A stretch of 64,000 nt of DNA from Brachybacterium saurashtrense. Its GTDB lineage: Bacteria > Actinomycetota > Actinomycetes > Actinomycetales > Dermabacteraceae. A program made the translations under genes and the position numbers. Shown piece by piece: positions 9,245 through 26,482 of the stretch. The stretch spans positions 2,046,001 through 2,110,000 of the forward strand of contig NZ_CP031356.1 of assembly GCF_003355475.1 (NCBI RefSeq), in the 5' to 3' direction. Position 1 is the first letter of the stretch. Every line of letters starts with the position of its first letter. The notes below the pieces were generated by a model. It saw only the letters and a program-made list of their open reading frames with translations, had not been told where the DNA came from and did not search any database.

Positions 9245-10680
9245 GAACCAGCCTCGAACTTGGTGATCGAGTCGTCCTCGCGGACCCGGTCGATCATCGC
9301 CTGCTCCTGCTCGCGCAGCGTGGCGGCGTCGATGTCGCCCTTGAGGAAGCTGGTCCAGTTGGTGATGGAGTCTGCGCCCAGGCCGTACCAGTCGGAGAAG
9401 TTGTAGGTGAAGGTGTTCTCCCCGGCCGCGGAGATCATCGCGTTGACGGAGGCGAGGGCGGTCGAGCCGAAGCCGTCCTCCGGCACGGTGTCCTTGACGA
9501 CGCTGGGCGCCTTGGTGAGCTCGGCGAAGTTCTGCGCCTGCTCCTTGGAGAGCATGACCCGCAGGAACTCGGCGCCGCCGGTGGGGTTCTGGCCGCCGGA
9601 GGGCACGAAGTACTGCTCCGCGGCGGTGCCGTGGAACGCCTCGTGCGGCATCGCCGCATCGGGGAACGACGGCACCGGGGCGCCGGTCATCTCGTAGCCC
9701 TCCGGCGTCACCGAGGCCTGCTCGTTCTCGATCCAGGAGCCCGAGGGGTAGAAGACCGAGGTGCCGGTGACCCAGTTGGTCTGGGCGTCGGTGTGCTTGA
9801 TGCCCTCGCCGCCCGGCTCGAAGTAGCCGGCCTCGACCGCCTCGGCGATCGCGTCGTAGACGGTGACGATCGCCTCCTGCTCGAAGGCGCCCTCCTCGAG
9901 GTTGTCGATCGTGGTGAGCACCTCGGGGCCGCCCAGCTTGGCCGCCATCGACAGCGCCATCTCCTGGTAGTAGTTCGAGGCGTTCTGGCCGCCGAAGGAG
10001 AAGAGGTACCGGTCCTCGCCCTTGACCTCCTCGCCCAGCGCCATGAGGTCCTCCCAGGTCTCCGGGACCGTCCAACCCTTCTCCTCGAACTCGCTGGCGG
10101 AATACCACAGGGCGAAGACCGTGTAGACGTAGTTCATGCCCAGGAACGTGCCATCGAACATGCCGGGAGAGGTGACGCCGGGCAGCAGGTTCTCCTCGAC
10201 GGTCCCCTCGGCGTCGAGCATGGGGGCGGCGAGCAGGTCACCGAGGTCCGCGAGCTGCGGGACCAGGCCGTCGATCGCGAGCTTCTGCGCCCCGGAGTTG
10301 TCGAAGACGTCCGGCGGGGTGCCGCCGGCGAACTGGGGCTGCAGGTCCTGCTGGATGTTCACCGTGGCCTGGACGTCCACAGTGGAGTCCGGGTACAGCT
10401 CCTGGTATTTCTCGCCCGTGGCCTCGGCGTACTCGGTGCCGTAGCCGCCGTCGAAGATCACTGCGGTGACGGGCTGCGTGCCGTCGACGCCCAGCGGGTT
10501 CTCGTCGGAGACCTCGCCCTCTCCCGTCACCGAGCCGCCGCCCTCGGAGTCCCCTCCCCCACCGCCCGCACAGGCGGCCAGCAGGGACGCACCAGCTCCC
10601 GCGCCGGCGACCGCGAGGAAGGTGCGACGCGAGGCGCCGAGCCGCTCGAGCGGGGTCATGTCCTCGGAGGGAGTGTTCAT
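9241..10680 (-). CDS. ngcE: N-acetylglucosamine/chitobiose-type solute-binding lipoprotein (NgcE-like)
   Basis: Extracellular substrate-binding protein, 479 residues. It has a twin-arginine signal (SRRTFLAV, RR at 18-19) and a lipobox LLAAC with the lipidated Cys at 37, then a Gly/Ser linker. Segments such as AVIFDGGYG, QDLQPQFAGGTPPD, YPSGSWIENE, PEDGFGSTAL and VREDDS match, from memory, Streptomyces NgcE, which binds GlcNAc and N,N'-diacetylchitobiose. The ATG at 10680 has AGAGGA upstream; longer readings into 10740 lack support. Substrate is inferred by similarity only. Confidence 0.83.
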   Translation of the reverse strand: MNTPSEDMTPLERLGASRRTFLAVAGAGAGASLLAACAGGGGGDSEGGGSVTGEGEVSDENPLGVDGTQPVTAVIFDGGYGTEYAEATGEKYQELYPDSTVDVQATVNIQQDLQPQFAGGTPPDVFDNSGAQKLAIDGLVPQLADLGDLLAAPMLDAEGTVEENLLPGVTSPGMFDGTFLGMNYVYTVFALWYSASEFEEKGWTVPETWEDLMALGEEVKGEDRYLFSFGGQNASNYYQEMALSMAAKLGGPEVLTTIDNLEEGAFEQEAIVTVYDAIAEAVEAGYFEPGGEGIKHTDAQTNWVTGTSVFYPSGSWIENEQASVTPEGYEMTGAPVPSFPDAAMPHEAFHGTAAEQYFVPSGGQNPTGGAEFLRVMLSKEQAQNFAELTKAPSVVKDTVPEDGFGSTALASVNAMISAAGENTFTYNFSDWYGLGADSITNWTSFLKGDIDAATLREQEQAMIDRVREDDSITKFEAGS

Positions 10681-10901
10681 GGTGTCCTCTTTCGTCATTG
10701 AAAGGCCGGGCAGCGCCGTCCGCGCGTGCGCCGCCGACACGTGGTGCGGCCCACAGTAACTGATCGAGTTTGGCCCAATCGGCCCGTGGCCGCTCAGAAA
10801 TGGTCACGGTTTCATATACAGCCGTCGGTCCCGGCCAGAGTACGGCGGGCGCTCCGGTCGCGCCCAGCGGATTCGCGGATCGCTGGACTACCGTTGTGGT
10901 C

Positions 10902-11759
10902 ATGACCCAGCCACCGCAGTCGCCTCGCTCCGCGTCACCGCTGACAGCGCGCCTCTACGACCTCGAGTACCCGCGCTCGCTCGGCGTGTACAGCACCTAC
11001 CAGGAGGTGCAGTCCGTCGTGGACACGCTGGCGGACGAGCAGTTCCCGGTGCAGTCCACGCTGATCGTGGGCACGGACCTGAAGCTGATGGAGCGCGTGA
11101 CCGGTCGCAAGACCTGGCCCGGCGTGATCCTGCAGGGTGCGCGCTCGGGCCTCGTGATGGGCCTGTTCATGGGCCTGCTGCTGTGGCTGCTGAACCCGGG
11201 CAACCTGATGATCGTCCTGCCCGCGCTCGTGCTCGGAATCGTGTTCTTCACCGTCTCCGCGGTGGTGGGCTACGCCATGACCGGCGGGCGGCGCGACTTC
11301 ACCTCGATGACCGCCACCATCCCGATGCAGTACGAGCTGCTGGTCGAGCACAAGCATGCCGCTCAGGCCCGACAGATCCTGGCCGCCTCCGGCGCCGCGC
11401 CCGCCTCGCTGCGCAGCCCGGCGCCCATGCCCTCCCCGCAGACGGCCCCCACTCCGGTGCACCCCGGGACGGGCGCTCCCGACCACGGCGCCGACGCCGC
11501 CGGCGCGCCGGGCGCTGCGCCCGCGCCCCCGCAGCGTGCGCACCGGCCCAGCTTCGGTCGGCCCGCTGCCGCGCCGGAGGCCGGCTCCTCCCCCGCCGAG
11601 CCGTCGGCCGCGCGCCCCCGCACCTACGGGCCGCCCGCCCCGCACGACGCCGACTCCCCGTACGGCGCCCCCGGGGAGCAGGCGAACGGACGCCCTGCCT
11701 CCGACCCCGCTCCCGAGCCGCCGTCGCAGCAGACGCCCCCGCGCCGCACCGAGGACTGA
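10902..11759 (+). CDS. General stress protein 17M-like membrane protein
   Basis: 285 residues. The N-terminal ~165 resemble the general stress protein 17M/YflT-type family: YPRSLGVYSTYQEVQSVVDTL, then QSTLIVGTDLKLMERVTGR, followed by two adjacent membrane helices (GLVMGLFMGLLLWLL and MIVLPALVLGIVFFTV) and a short domain YELLVEHKHAAQARQIL. The last ~110 residues are Pro/Ala-rich and probably disordered. A TACCGT hexamer (10889-10894) ends 7 bases before the ATG, suggesting a leaderless mRNA. It stands alone, divergent from ngcE. Biochemical role unknown. Confidence 0.8.
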   Translation: MTQPPQSPRSASPLTARLYDLEYPRSLGVYSTYQEVQSVVDTLADEQFPVQSTLIVGTDLKLMERVTGRKTWPGVILQGARSGLVMGLFMGLLLWLLNPGNLMIVLPALVLGIVFFTVSAVVGYAMTGGRRDFTSMTATIPMQYELLVEHKHAAQARQILAASGAAPASLRSPAPMPSPQTAPTPVHPGTGAPDHGADAAGAPGAAPAPPQRAHRPSFGRPAAAPEAGSSPAEPSAARPRTYGPPAPHDADSPYGAPGEQANGRPASDPAPEPPSQQTPPRRTED

Positions 11760-11840
11760 CCGCTCGCGCCGCTCGGCGCACCCTCCAGCCGACCGCGCCG
11801 GGCCCCGCGCCCCGGGCACTCGGCACCCGCACGCCGGCAT

Positions 11841-11875
11841 CCGGCACCCGGCACCCGGCACCCGGCACCCGGCAC
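11841..11875. repeat. Heptanucleotide tandem repeat (CCGGCAC x5)
   Basis: Five exact head-to-tail copies of CCGGCAC, flanked by diverged copies upstream (from about 11819). It lies in the 360-base gap between the stress gene and tuf, which otherwise holds only the tuf terminator. Such short exact repeats are prone to slippage. Confidence 0.9.
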
Positions 11876-12023
11876 CCGAGCGGAGGGGACACCCGACGAC
11901 CGGCGCCCGCCGGCGTGCGCGGCACTCCCGTGGACACCGCCCCCGCGCGCCCGACATCCCGCGCGCACCTGCCGTCCTGGCACCTCCCCGCAGCCCGTCA
12001 CCCCGCGCGAGCGCGGACGGCGA

Positions 12024-12057
12024 GAAGCCCCGCACCGGAGATCCGGTGCGGGGCTTC
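12024..12057. terminator. Terminator hairpin after tuf
   Basis: Perfect 15-bp stem (GAAGCCCCGCACCGG, 12024-12038, with 12043-12057) closed by an AGAT tetraloop. It lies 63 bases past the tuf stop and can also end the convergent stress-gene transcript. No T-run. Confidence 0.85.
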
Positions 12058-12119
12058 CCGTACGTGCTCAGCGCGTGCCGAGCGGCTGCCTCACGGCTGC
12101 GGGGTCTCCCCCGCGGCGA

Positions 12120-13307
12120 TCACTTGGTGATCTTGGTGACGCGGCCGGAGCCCACGGTGCGGCCGCCCTCACGGATGGCGAAGCCGAGGCCCTCCTCCAT
12201 GGCGATCGGCTGGATGAGCTCGACCGACATCTCGGTGTTGTCGCCGGGCATGACCATCTCGGTGCCCTCGGGCAGCGTGATGACGCCGGTGACGTCGGTG
12301 GTCCGGAAGTAGAACTGCGGACGGTAGTTCGAGTAGAACGGGTTGTGACGGCCGCCCTCGTCCTTGGACAGGATGTAGACCTGCGCCTCGAACTCGGTGT
12401 GCGGGGTGATGGAGCCCGGCTTCACGACGACCTGGCCGCGCTCGACGTCCTCACGCTTGGTGCCACGCAGCAGCAGGCCGCAGTTCTCGCCGGCCCACGC
12501 CTCGTCCATCTGCTTGTGGAACATCTCGATGCCGGTGACCGTGGTCTTCTGCGGCTCGCGGATGCCCACGATCTCCACCTCGGAGTTGATGCCGAGCTTG
12601 CCGCGGTCCACCTTGCCGGTGACGACGGTGCCACGACCCTGGATCGTGAAGACGTCCTCGATCGGCATGAGGAAGGGCTGGTCGAGATCGCGGACCGGGT
12701 CCGGGATGGACTCGTCCACGGCCTCCATGAGGTCCTCGACGGACTTGACCCACTTGGGGTCGCCCTCGAGCGCCTTGAGCGCGGACACCTGGATGACCGG
12801 CGCGTCCTCGTCGAAGCCCTGAGCGCCCAGCATCTCGCGGACCTCCATCTCGACGAGCTCGAGGATCTCCTCGTCCTCGACCATGTCGGACTTGTTGAGC
12901 GCGGCGAGCAGGTAGGGGACGCCGACCTGCTTCGCGAGCAGCACGTGCTCACGGGTCTGCGCCATCGGGCCGTCGGTGGCGGCGACCACGAGGATCGCGC
13001 CGTCCATCTGCGCGGCACCGGTGATCATGTTCTTCACGTAGTCGGCGTGGCCGGGGGCGTCCACGTGCGCGTAGTGACGCTTGTCGGTCTCGTACTCGAT
13101 GTGCGAGACGTTGATCGTGATGCCGCGCTGCTTCTCCTCGGGCGCGTTGTCGATCTGGTCGAAGTCGCGCTTGATGTTGACCTCGGGGAAGCGGTCGTAC
13201 AGGACCTTCGAGATCGCCGCGCTCAGCGTGGTCTTGCCGTGGTCGACGTGACCGATGGTGCCGATGTTGACGTGCGGCTTGGTCCGCTCGAACTTGGCCT
13301 TCGCCAT
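12120..13307 (-). CDS. tuf: Elongation factor Tu
   Basis: GTPase that delivers aminoacyl-tRNA to the ribosome; 395 residues, normal. G1 GHVDHGKT (19-26), switch region [15 protein letters not shown]3 DAPGHADY and G4 NKSD are present; NKSD replaces the more usual NKAD or NKVD, a tolerated change. Domains 2 and 3 are complete, ending [15 protein letters not shown] strong AGGAGGA precedes the ATG. Last gene of the str operon, 130 bases after fusA; that gap has a GC-rich hairpin near 13365-13378. Confidence 0.98.
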   Translation of the reverse strand: MAKAKFERTKPHVNIGTIGHVDHGKTTLSAAISKVLYDRFPEVNIKRDFDQIDNAPEEKQRGITINVSHIEYETDKRHYAHVDAPGHADYVKNMITGAAQMDGAILVVAATDGPMAQTREHVLLAKQVGVPYLLAALNKSDMVEDEEILELVEMEVREMLGAQGFDEDAPVIQVSALKALEGDPKWVKSVEDLMEAVDESIPDPVRDLDQPFLMPIEDVFTIQGRGTVVTGKVDRGKLGINSEVEIVGIREPQKTTVTGIEMFHKQMDEAWAGENCGLLLRGTKREDVERGQVVVKPGSITPHTEFEAQVYILSKDEGGRHNPFYSNYRPQFYFRTTDVTGVITLPEGTEMVMPGDNTEMSVELIQPIAMEEGLGFAIREGGRTVGSGRVTKITK

Positions 13308-13437
13308 GATGGTGTCCTCCTAGGACTTCTTCTCGTGGTACTTCTGGATCGGGATCGGGCCCCGCCCCGTGGGGCGGAGGTCCGACGGGAGCGGCGGGGG
13401 GAGCAGGAGAAGGAGCCTACCTGCTTCCCCCGTCTCC

Positions 13438-15585
13438 TCACTCGCCCCGGGTCTTCGCGACGATCTCGTCAGCGATGCTGGACGGGACCTCCGCGTAGCT
13501 GTCGAACTGCATCGTGTACATCGCACGACCCTGGGTCCTGGACCGCAGGTCGCCGACGTACCCGAACATCTCCGACAGCGGGACGAGAGCACGGACGATC
13601 TTGACCCCGCTCGCGTCCTCCATCGACTGGACCTGACCTCGCCGGGAGTTCAGGTCGCCGATGACATCTCCCATGTACTCCTCCGGAGTACGGACCTCGA
13701 CGTCCATGAGCGGCTCGAGGAGCACCGGCTGCGCCTTGCGCAGGGCCTCCTTCGCCGCCATGGAGCCGGCGATCTTGAAGGCCATCTCCGAGGAGTCGAC
13801 GTCGTGGTAGGCGCCGTCGAGCAGGGAGGCCTTCACGTTCACGACCGGGTAGCCGGCCATGATGCCGCCCTCGAGGGCGTCCTGGATGCCCGCGTCCACG
13901 CTCGGGATGTACTCGCGCGGGATGCGGCCGCCGGTGACCTTGTTCTCGAACTCGTAGAACACGCCCTCCTCGGCATCGGTCAGCGGGCCGAAGGTGATCT
14001 GCACCTTCGCGAACTGGCCGGAGCCGCCGGTCTGCTTCTTGTGGGTGAAGTCGTACTTCTCCACGACCCGCTTGATGGTCTCGCGGTAGGCGACCTGCGG
14101 CTTGCCGATGTTCGCCTCGACGTTGAACTCGCGGCGCATGCGGTCCACGAGGACGTCGAGGTGCAGCTCGCCCATGCCGCGGATGACCGTCTGGCCGGTC
14201 TCCTCGTCGAGCTCCACCTGGAAGGTGGGATCCTCCTTGGCGAGCTTCTGGATGGCGACGCCGAGCTTCTCCTGGTCGCTCTTGGTCTTCGGCTCGATGG
14301 CCACGGAGATCACGGGCTCCGGGAAGCTCATCGACTCCAGCTGGATCGGGTTCGCCGAATCCGTGAGGGTGTCACCGGTGGTGGTGTCCTTCAGGCCGAT
14401 GAACGCGTAGATGTGGCCGGCGAAGGCCTCCTCGACCGGGTTCTCCTTGTTGGAGTGCATCTGGAAGAGCTTGCCGACGCGCTCCTTCTTGCCGGTGGTG
14501 GCGTTGAGGATCTGCTCACCCTGCTTCACCTGGCCGGAGTACACGCGCACGTAGGTGAGCGAGCCGAAGAACGGGTGCGCGGCGACCTTGAACGCGAGGC
14601 CCGAGAAGGGCGCGTCCCAGTCCGCGGCGCGGGTGAGCTCGACGGACTCGTCGCCCGGCTTGTGACCGATCATGTCGGGCACGTCCAGCGGCGAGGGCAG
14701 GTAGTCGATGACCCCGTTGAGCATGGGCTGGACGCCCTTGTTCTTGAAGGCGGTGCCGCAGAAGACGGGGTACGCCTCGGAGTTGATGGTCAGGTGGCGG
14801 ATGCCGGCCTTGAGCTCGTCGACGGTGAGGTCGCCCTCCTCGAGGTACTTGTCCATGAGCTCCTCGGAGCTCTCGGCGACGTCCTCGACGAGCTTGGCGC
14901 GGTACTCGTCGACCGTGTCCTGGAGGGCCTCCGGGATCGGGATCTCGCGCTGCCACTGGCCGAGCGAGGGGTCACCCTTCTTGGAGTTGATCGCCTTCAT
15001 GTCCTCCTCGAGGACCTCGGGCCAGTCGTACGCCTTCATCTCGACCAGGTCGACGACACCGGTGAAGTCGTTCTCCGCACCGATCGGAATCTGCATGACC
15101 AGGGGCTTCGCACCGAGGCGCTCGACGATGGTCTTCACGGTGAAGAAGAAGTCGGCACCCAGCTTGTCCATCTTGTTGACGAAGCAGATGCGGGGGACAT
15201 CGTACTTGTCGGCCTGGCGCCACACGGTCTCGGACTGGGGCTCCACGCCCTCCTTGCCGTCGAACACGGCGACCGCACCGTCGAGCACGCGCAGCGAACG
15301 CTCCACCTCGACGGTGAAGTCCACGTGGCCGGGCGTGTCGATGATGTTGATCTGGTTGTCGTGCCAGTAGCAGGTGGTCGCGGCGGAGGTGATGGTGATC
15401 CCGCGCTCCTTCTCCTGCTCCATCCAGTCCATGGTGCCGGCGCCGTCGTGGGTCTCGCCCATCTTGTAGTTCACGCCGGTGTAGAAGAGGATGCGCTCGG
15501 TGGTGGTGGTCTTGCCGGCATCGATGTGAGCCATGATGCCGATGTTGCGGACCTTGTTCAGGTCACTGAGCACTTCGAGTGCCAC
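13438..15585 (-). CDS. fusA: Elongation factor G
   Basis: Translocation GTPase, 715 residues. From the GTG at 15585 the protein reads [20 protein letters not shown], with G1 [40 protein letters not shown] and NKMDKLGAD. Domains II-V follow, ending in [17 protein letters not shown] lies about 9 bases upstream of the GTG; in-frame sequence further upstream is not EF-G-like. There is a 90-base gap after rpsG with an imperfect GC-rich stem (15633-15675). Confidence 0.97.
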   Translation of the reverse strand: MALEVLSDLNKVRNIGIMAHIDAGKTTTTERILFYTGVNYKMGETHDGAGTMDWMEQEKERGITITSAATTCYWHDNQINIIDTPGHVDFTVEVERSLRVLDGAVAVFDGKEGVEPQSETVWRQADKYDVPRICFVNKMDKLGADFFFTVKTIVERLGAKPLVMQIPIGAENDFTGVVDLVEMKAYDWPEVLEEDMKAINSKKGDPSLGQWQREIPIPEALQDTVDEYRAKLVEDVAESSEELMDKYLEEGDLTVDELKAGIRHLTINSEAYPVFCGTAFKNKGVQPMLNGVIDYLPSPLDVPDMIGHKPGDESVELTRAADWDAPFSGLAFKVAAHPFFGSLTYVRVYSGQVKQGEQILNATTGKKERVGKLFQMHSNKENPVEEAFAGHIYAFIGLKDTTTGDTLTDSANPIQLESMSFPEPVISVAIEPKTKSDQEKLGVAIQKLAKEDPTFQVELDEETGQTVIRGMGELHLDVLVDRMRREFNVEANIGKPQVAYRETIKRVVEKYDFTHKKQTGGSGQFAKVQITFGPLTDAEEGVFYEFENKVTGGRIPREYIPSVDAGIQDALEGGIMAGYPVVNVKASLLDGAYHDVDSSEMAFKIAGSMAAKEALRKAQPVLLEPLMDVEVRTPEEYMGDVIGDLNSRRGQVQSMEDASGVKIVRALVPLSEMFGYVGDLRSRTQGRAMYTMQFDSYAEVPSSIADEIVAKTRGE

Positions 15586-15675
15586 GGGCTTGTGCCTTTC
15601 TGGAGAGCGGAAGCTGGTGGAGCTGTCGGAGGGTGCAGGCGGGGCCCGCCGCGGACGGCGGACCCCGCCGCGCAC

Positions 15676-16146
15676 TCACCAGCGGTAGTGAGCGAAGGCC
15701 CGGTTGGACTCGGCCATCTTGTGGGTGTCCTCGCGGCGCTTCACAGCGGCGCCGAGACCGTTGGACGCATCCAGGATCTCGTTCATCAGACGCTCGGTCA
15801 TGGTGTTCTCGCGACGCGCGCGGGAGTAGCTGACCAGCCAGCGCAGCGCGAGGGTGGTCGCACGGCCGGGCTTGACCTCGATCGGCACCTGGTAGGTGGC
15901 GCCGCCGACACGGCGGGAGCGCACCTCGAGCGACGGACGGATGTTGTCCAGCGCCTTCTTCAGGGTGACGACGGGATCCTGGCCGTTCTTCTCCTGGCAT
16001 CCCTGGAGCGCACCGTAGACGATGCTCTCGGCGACGGTCTTCTTGCCGTCGAGCAGGATCTTGTTGATGAGCTGCGTGACGATCGGCGAGCCGAAGACCG
16101 GGTCGACGACCAGCTGGCGCTTGGGAGCGGGGCCCTTACGAGGCAT
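15676..16146 (-). CDS. rpsG: 30S ribosomal protein S7
   Basis: Assembly-initiating protein of the 30S head; 156 residues as usual. [11 protein letters not shown] at the start, then [16 protein letters not shown] and [10 protein letters not shown], with the C-terminal helix ending [12 protein letters not shown]. Its ATG overlaps the rpsL stop (TAATG), so the two are coupled in the str operon. Confidence 0.97.
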   Translation of the reverse strand: MPRKGPAPKRQLVVDPVFGSPIVTQLINKILLDGKKTVAESIVYGALQGCQEKNGQDPVVTLKKALDNIRPSLEVRSRRVGGATYQVPIEVKPGRATTLALRWLVSYSRARRENTMTERLMNEILDASNGLGAAVKRREDTHKMAESNRAFAHYRW

Positions 16147-16520
16147 TACTTCTTCTCCTTCTTCGCACCGTAGCGGGAGCGCGCCTGCTGGCGGCCCTTG
16201 ACGGACTGGGTGTCCAGAGCGCCGCGCACGATCTTGTAGCGCACGCCGGGCAGGTCCTTCACACGACCGCCGCGGACGAGCACGATCGAGTGCTCCTGGA
16301 GGTTGTGGCCCTCGCCGGGGATGTAGGCGGTGACCTCGACGCCGGTCGACAGCTTCACACGCGCGATCTTGCGCAGCGCGGAGTTCGGCTTCTTCGGGGT
16401 CTGGGTGTACACGCGGGTGCAGACACCGCGGCGCTGGGGCGAACCCTTGAGCGCGGGCGTCTTCGAGGAGGTCGAACGAGCGACCCTCCCCTTGCGCACC
16501 AACTGCTGAATAGTGGGCAC
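16146..16520 (-). CDS. rpsL: 30S ribosomal protein S12
   Basis: Decoding-centre protein, 124 residues from a GTG start preceded by GGAAGAG. Contains [20 protein letters not shown] and [20 protein letters not shown]. The lysines whose changes give streptomycin resistance in other bacteria (TPKKPNS and the region before GVRYKIVRG) are in the wild-type form. First gene of the str operon. Confidence 0.97.
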   Translation of the reverse strand: MPTIQQLVRKGRVARSTSSKTPALKGSPQRRGVCTRVYTQTPKKPNSALRKIARVKLSTGVEVTAYIPGEGHNLQEHSIVLVRGGRVKDLPGVRYKIVRGALDTQSVKGRQQARSRYGAKKEKK

Positions 16521-16642
16521 AGCTTCTCTTCCTGTTCGGCCGCCGGCGCTGTTCACGCCGGAGGATCGACATCTTCGACCGCTCGCGCGGTCGGCGACCC
16601 GATGCACCGTTCCCACGGCCCGGGAACAGCGGTGCGTCGACC

Positions 16643-16672
16643 CGCCCACCAGGTGATGGCACCTGGCGGGCG
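16643..16672 (-). promoter_or_regulatory. Hairpin in the str operon leader
   Basis: Inverted repeat with a 12-bp stem and one mismatch (16643-16654 with 16661-16672) and a 6-base loop, inside the ~320-nt untranslated leader between the str promoter and rpsL. Possible attenuator or S7-response element; nothing else in the leader supports this. Confidence 0.3.
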
Positions 16673-16841
16673 TCCGGGAGGACCGTGATCGGTGCCCGCG
16701 GCGGGGAGGCCGGGCCTGGCCTCCGCTCCGTATTCGGGCACGCCGCGAGGATCCGCTCCTCGCGGGGGACACCCCCCGCCGCCCCGAGGGGCCGCGGGTC
16801 AGTCCCGGGTCACGACCAGAGGGCACTCCGGACGCACCTGC

Positions 16842-16871
16842 AGTCTACTGAGACGCGCGGGAAACGGTCAA
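16842..16871 (-). promoter_or_regulatory. Promoter for the str operon
   Basis: Near-consensus housekeeping promoter on the minus strand: TTGACC (16866-16871), 18-base spacer, TAGACT (16842-16847). Predicted start near 16835, giving an rpsL leader of about 315 nt. Confidence 0.75.
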
Positions 16872-16953
16872 AGCCTCCCCCGGGTTCCGACGCAGATCAC
16901 ATGACGGCGCGTGACCGTCGACTTGCGACCGCCCGCTCGGCAGGGTACGGACG

Positions 16954-16990
16954 CGACGAGCGCGCCGCGGAGTCCGCGGCGCGCTCGTCG
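16954..16990. terminator. Terminator hairpin after the rpf gene
   Basis: Perfect 17-bp stem (16954-16970 with 16974-16990) and a 3-base loop, 67 bases past the stop of the resuscitation-factor gene and just upstream of the str promoter. No T-run. Confidence 0.8.
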
Positions 16991-17056
16991 TGAGGTGCTG
17001 CGGCGCGGGCGACGGGGTCGCCGCCGCACCGGGGCTCCGCAGGGCGGAGCCGGGGC

Positions 17057-18283
17057 TCAGCGGATGCCGAGCTTGGAGGTGCAGGACGGCCACGCGCCCC
17101 AGCCCTGGCCCGCCTGGACCTTCTTGGCGATCTCGATCTGGGCCGAGCGGCTGGCCTGGTGCGCATTGTTCGCGTACTTGCCGCCGCCGAAGGCCTGCCA
17201 GGTGGAGTGGGTGAACTGCAGGCCGCCGTAGAAGCCGTTGCCGGTGTTGATCGACCAGTTGCCGCCGGACTCGCACTGCGCGAGACGGTCCCACACGCTG
17301 CCGGAGGGCGCCGCCGGCGCCTCGGCGCCGGTGCTGCCGGAGTCCGAGGAGCTCGAGTCGGCGGAGCTCGAGTCCGAGGAGCTGCTCTCCGAGGTGCGCT
17401 CGGAGCTGCGGGTGGAGGCGGTGGAGGAGGTGCGGGACTCCTGCACCGGCTTCTCCTTGGTGCCCTCGGCGACCACCTTGGTGGTGGGCTCGGCGACGAC
17501 CTCCTCGGAGACCACCTCGGACTCGGCCACCTCGCCGTCCACCAGGGTCTCGGCGTAGACGATCTCCTTGGAGCCGGCCTTGCCCTCGGTGGTGGTCTTG
17601 GTGGTGCCCTCGTAGAGGGAGTCGTCCTCGACGGTCTTCGTCTCGAAGTCGATGGACTCCGTCTCGGTGCGCTCGCGCTCGCGCACGCGCTGCACGGTGT
17701 AGGTGGCGCCGTCCTCGAGCAGGGTGTCGCGGGGGACGTCCGCGGTGTCGGTGTCCTCGATGTTCTGCAGGACCTTCTCCATGGCGTCGCCCACCGTGAG
17801 GGCGGTGACCTCGAAGGTGGCCTCGCCGTACTGGCCCGCGAAGGTGACGGTCTTGCGGGTGACCACCTCGACCTCGCCCTCGGCCTCGTCCAGGCTCGTC
17901 TCGGGCTCGGGGGTGATCGCCGCGCCCTCGGCCGCGAAGTCTACGTCCTCGAGCGCGTCGGCGACGGTGTCGCCCGTGGTGAGGAGCTCCTCCTCGACGC
18001 CGTCCACGGTCACGGTGACCGGGGTGCGCTGGACGACCTGGATGTCCATGCCATCGGTGACCGGCTCGTCGAGGCCCGGCAGCACCAGGTCGGTGTCCTT
18101 GACCTCGATGCCCTGGTCGGCCAGGAGGTCCGCGACCGTGGGCTGGGAGAAGACGCGCACGGACGACTCGTCGCCGTACACGGTGATCTGGGCCTCGTTC
18201 GACATCGCGAAGGCGGTGCCGCCGCCGCCGATGGCGACCACGCACACGGTCGCCGCGCCGATGATCCACGGGGTCTTCTTCAC
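17057..18283 (-). CDS. Resuscitation-promoting factor (RpfB-like, G5 domain)
   Basis: Secreted peptidoglycan-cleaving enzyme of the Rpf family, 408 residues from a GTG preceded by AGGTGGA. Order: signal/anchor helix (WIIGAATVCVVAIGGGGTA); DUF348-type ubiquitin-like repeats (VYGDESSVRVFSQPTVADLL and related stretches to ~200); a G5-like domain (ERTETESIDFETKTVED to about 275); a Ser/Thr-rich linker; and the lysozyme-like Rpf domain (VWDRLAQCESGGNW, with the catalytic Glu in CESGG, then GFYGGLQF and STWQAFGG). Matches RpfB architecture. It sits between rpoC and rpsL, as an insertion in the usual rpoBC-str order. Confidence 0.9.
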   Translation of the reverse strand: MKKTPWIIGAATVCVVAIGGGGTAFAMSNEAQITVYGDESSVRVFSQPTVADLLADQGIEVKDTDLVLPGLDEPVTDGMDIQVVQRTPVTVTVDGVEEELLTTGDTVADALEDVDFAAEGAAITPEPETSLDEAEGEVEVVTRKTVTFAGQYGEATFEVTALTVGDAMEKVLQNIEDTDTADVPRDTLLEDGATYTVQRVRERERTETESIDFETKTVEDDSLYEGTTKTTTEGKAGSKEIVYAETLVDGEVAESEVVSEEVVAEPTTKVVAEGTKEKPVQESRTSSTASTRSSERTSESSSSDSSSADSSSSDSGSTGAEAPAAPSGSVWDRLAQCESGGNWSINTGNGFYGGLQFTHSTWQAFGGGKYANNAHQASRSAQIEIAKKVQAGQGWGAWPSCTSKLGIR

Positions 18284-18302
18284 TGTTCCACCTGTTCCTG
18301 CC

Positions 18303-18486
18303 GCGGGCATGCGGCGCGTCGTGTCGTTCCCTGAGCGTCGGACCCCGCACCGAGCGGGATCTGCAGCTCCGACACGTGCGCTCCGCCCCGGCGGGGCGAG
18401 CAGGAAGTGATCACGCGGGAACTGCCGGTGACCATGGTTTCGCGGACCGCCCGCGCGCGATAGGGCAACGCCCAGACTTTGAGCAA
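18303..18486 (-). promoter_or_regulatory. Promoter and structured leader of the rpf gene
   Basis: A minus-strand TTGCTC (18481-18486), 17-base spacer and CTATCG (18458-18463) form a plausible promoter. The ~170-nt leader is unusually foldable: a GC hairpin around 18389-18410, and a two-part stem where GTCGGA/TCCGAC enclose CCCGC/GCGGG (about 18337-18374). Rpf genes of some actinobacteria are controlled by ydaO c-di-AMP riboswitches. I compared the leader with that consensus from memory and did not find it, so this is only a candidate regulatory RNA. Confidence 0.35.
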
Positions 18487-18489
18487 GCG

Positions 18490-18778
18490 CCGAGCAGGGC
18501 TTTACCGTCTCGTGAACTTCGCGGTAGGCCAGGTCACGCCCCTCCACTCCCCCGCCACATCATGCGCGATCCACGCCACTCCGCCACCCGCCCGTCGGGC
18601 GTCCGTGCCGCACGTCCTCACACCGTCCCGCCGGCGACCTCCGGTGCGCCGCGCGAGGCGCCCTCGACTCCTGCCGCGCGCACGCGACCCTCCAGGGGCG
18701 GCAGATGACGACGGGGCCCGATGCGACGGAGGCAGCGGCACCGCATCGCGATCCCCCGGCGAATCCGTCTCCGGACGC
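18490..18778. other. Intergenic stretch with nothing recognised
   Basis: Between the rpf promoter and the rpoC terminator I see no convincing ORF, RNA or repeat; the short reading frames here lack codon bias and ribosome sites. Confidence 0.6.
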
Positions 18779-18830
18779 GTGAACGCCGCGGGGCGGCCCC
18801 ACAGACGTGGGACCGCCCCGCGGCGTTCAC
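18779..18830. terminator. Terminator hairpin after rpoBC
   Basis: Very long 24-bp stem (18779-18802 with 18807-18830, one mismatch) closed by an AGAC tetraloop, 40 bases past the rpoC stop. No T-run. Confidence 0.85.
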
Positions 18831-18869
18831 GGTGACAGGGCGCTCAGCGCCCGCTCACCGGTGCTCCGC

Positions 18870-22754
<3,885 letters not shown>

Positions 22755-22868
22755 AGGTGTCCTTCTCTCGATCGGAAGTCGTGGTGTCTGAGGGAACGGG
22801 GGTCGAGGGCGGGGACGGGAGGGGGCTCCTGCACGGGGCAGGGACCGGACCTCCCGCTCCCCCGTCCG

Positions 22869-26357
<3,489 letters not shown>

Positions 26358-26482
26358 GGGGGGTCCTTCCACAGGCCGATGACGGAATCCCAGGCGCGGT
26401 GGACGACCCATCAGGACGATGGAGCAGGCAACGTGAGGTACAGAACGGCCGATCCGACGGGAGGCACACAGCGCAAGGGATG

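Noticed and set aside
9245..10108. Long upstream extension of the ngcF frame (630 codons in total)
   Set aside because: The extra part lies wholly inside ngcE in another frame; the membrane-protein start at 9244 with an ATGA overlap is far better.
10760..10860. LacI- or DasR-type operator before ngcE
   Set aside because: A partial GAAA...TTTC symmetry exists (about 10796-10815), but the arms are imperfect and no family consensus is met.
18303..18486. c-di-AMP (ydaO) riboswitch upstream of the rpf gene
   Set aside because: Considered because rpf genes of other actinobacteria have one, but I could not find the conserved segments. Kept only as an unassigned structured leader.
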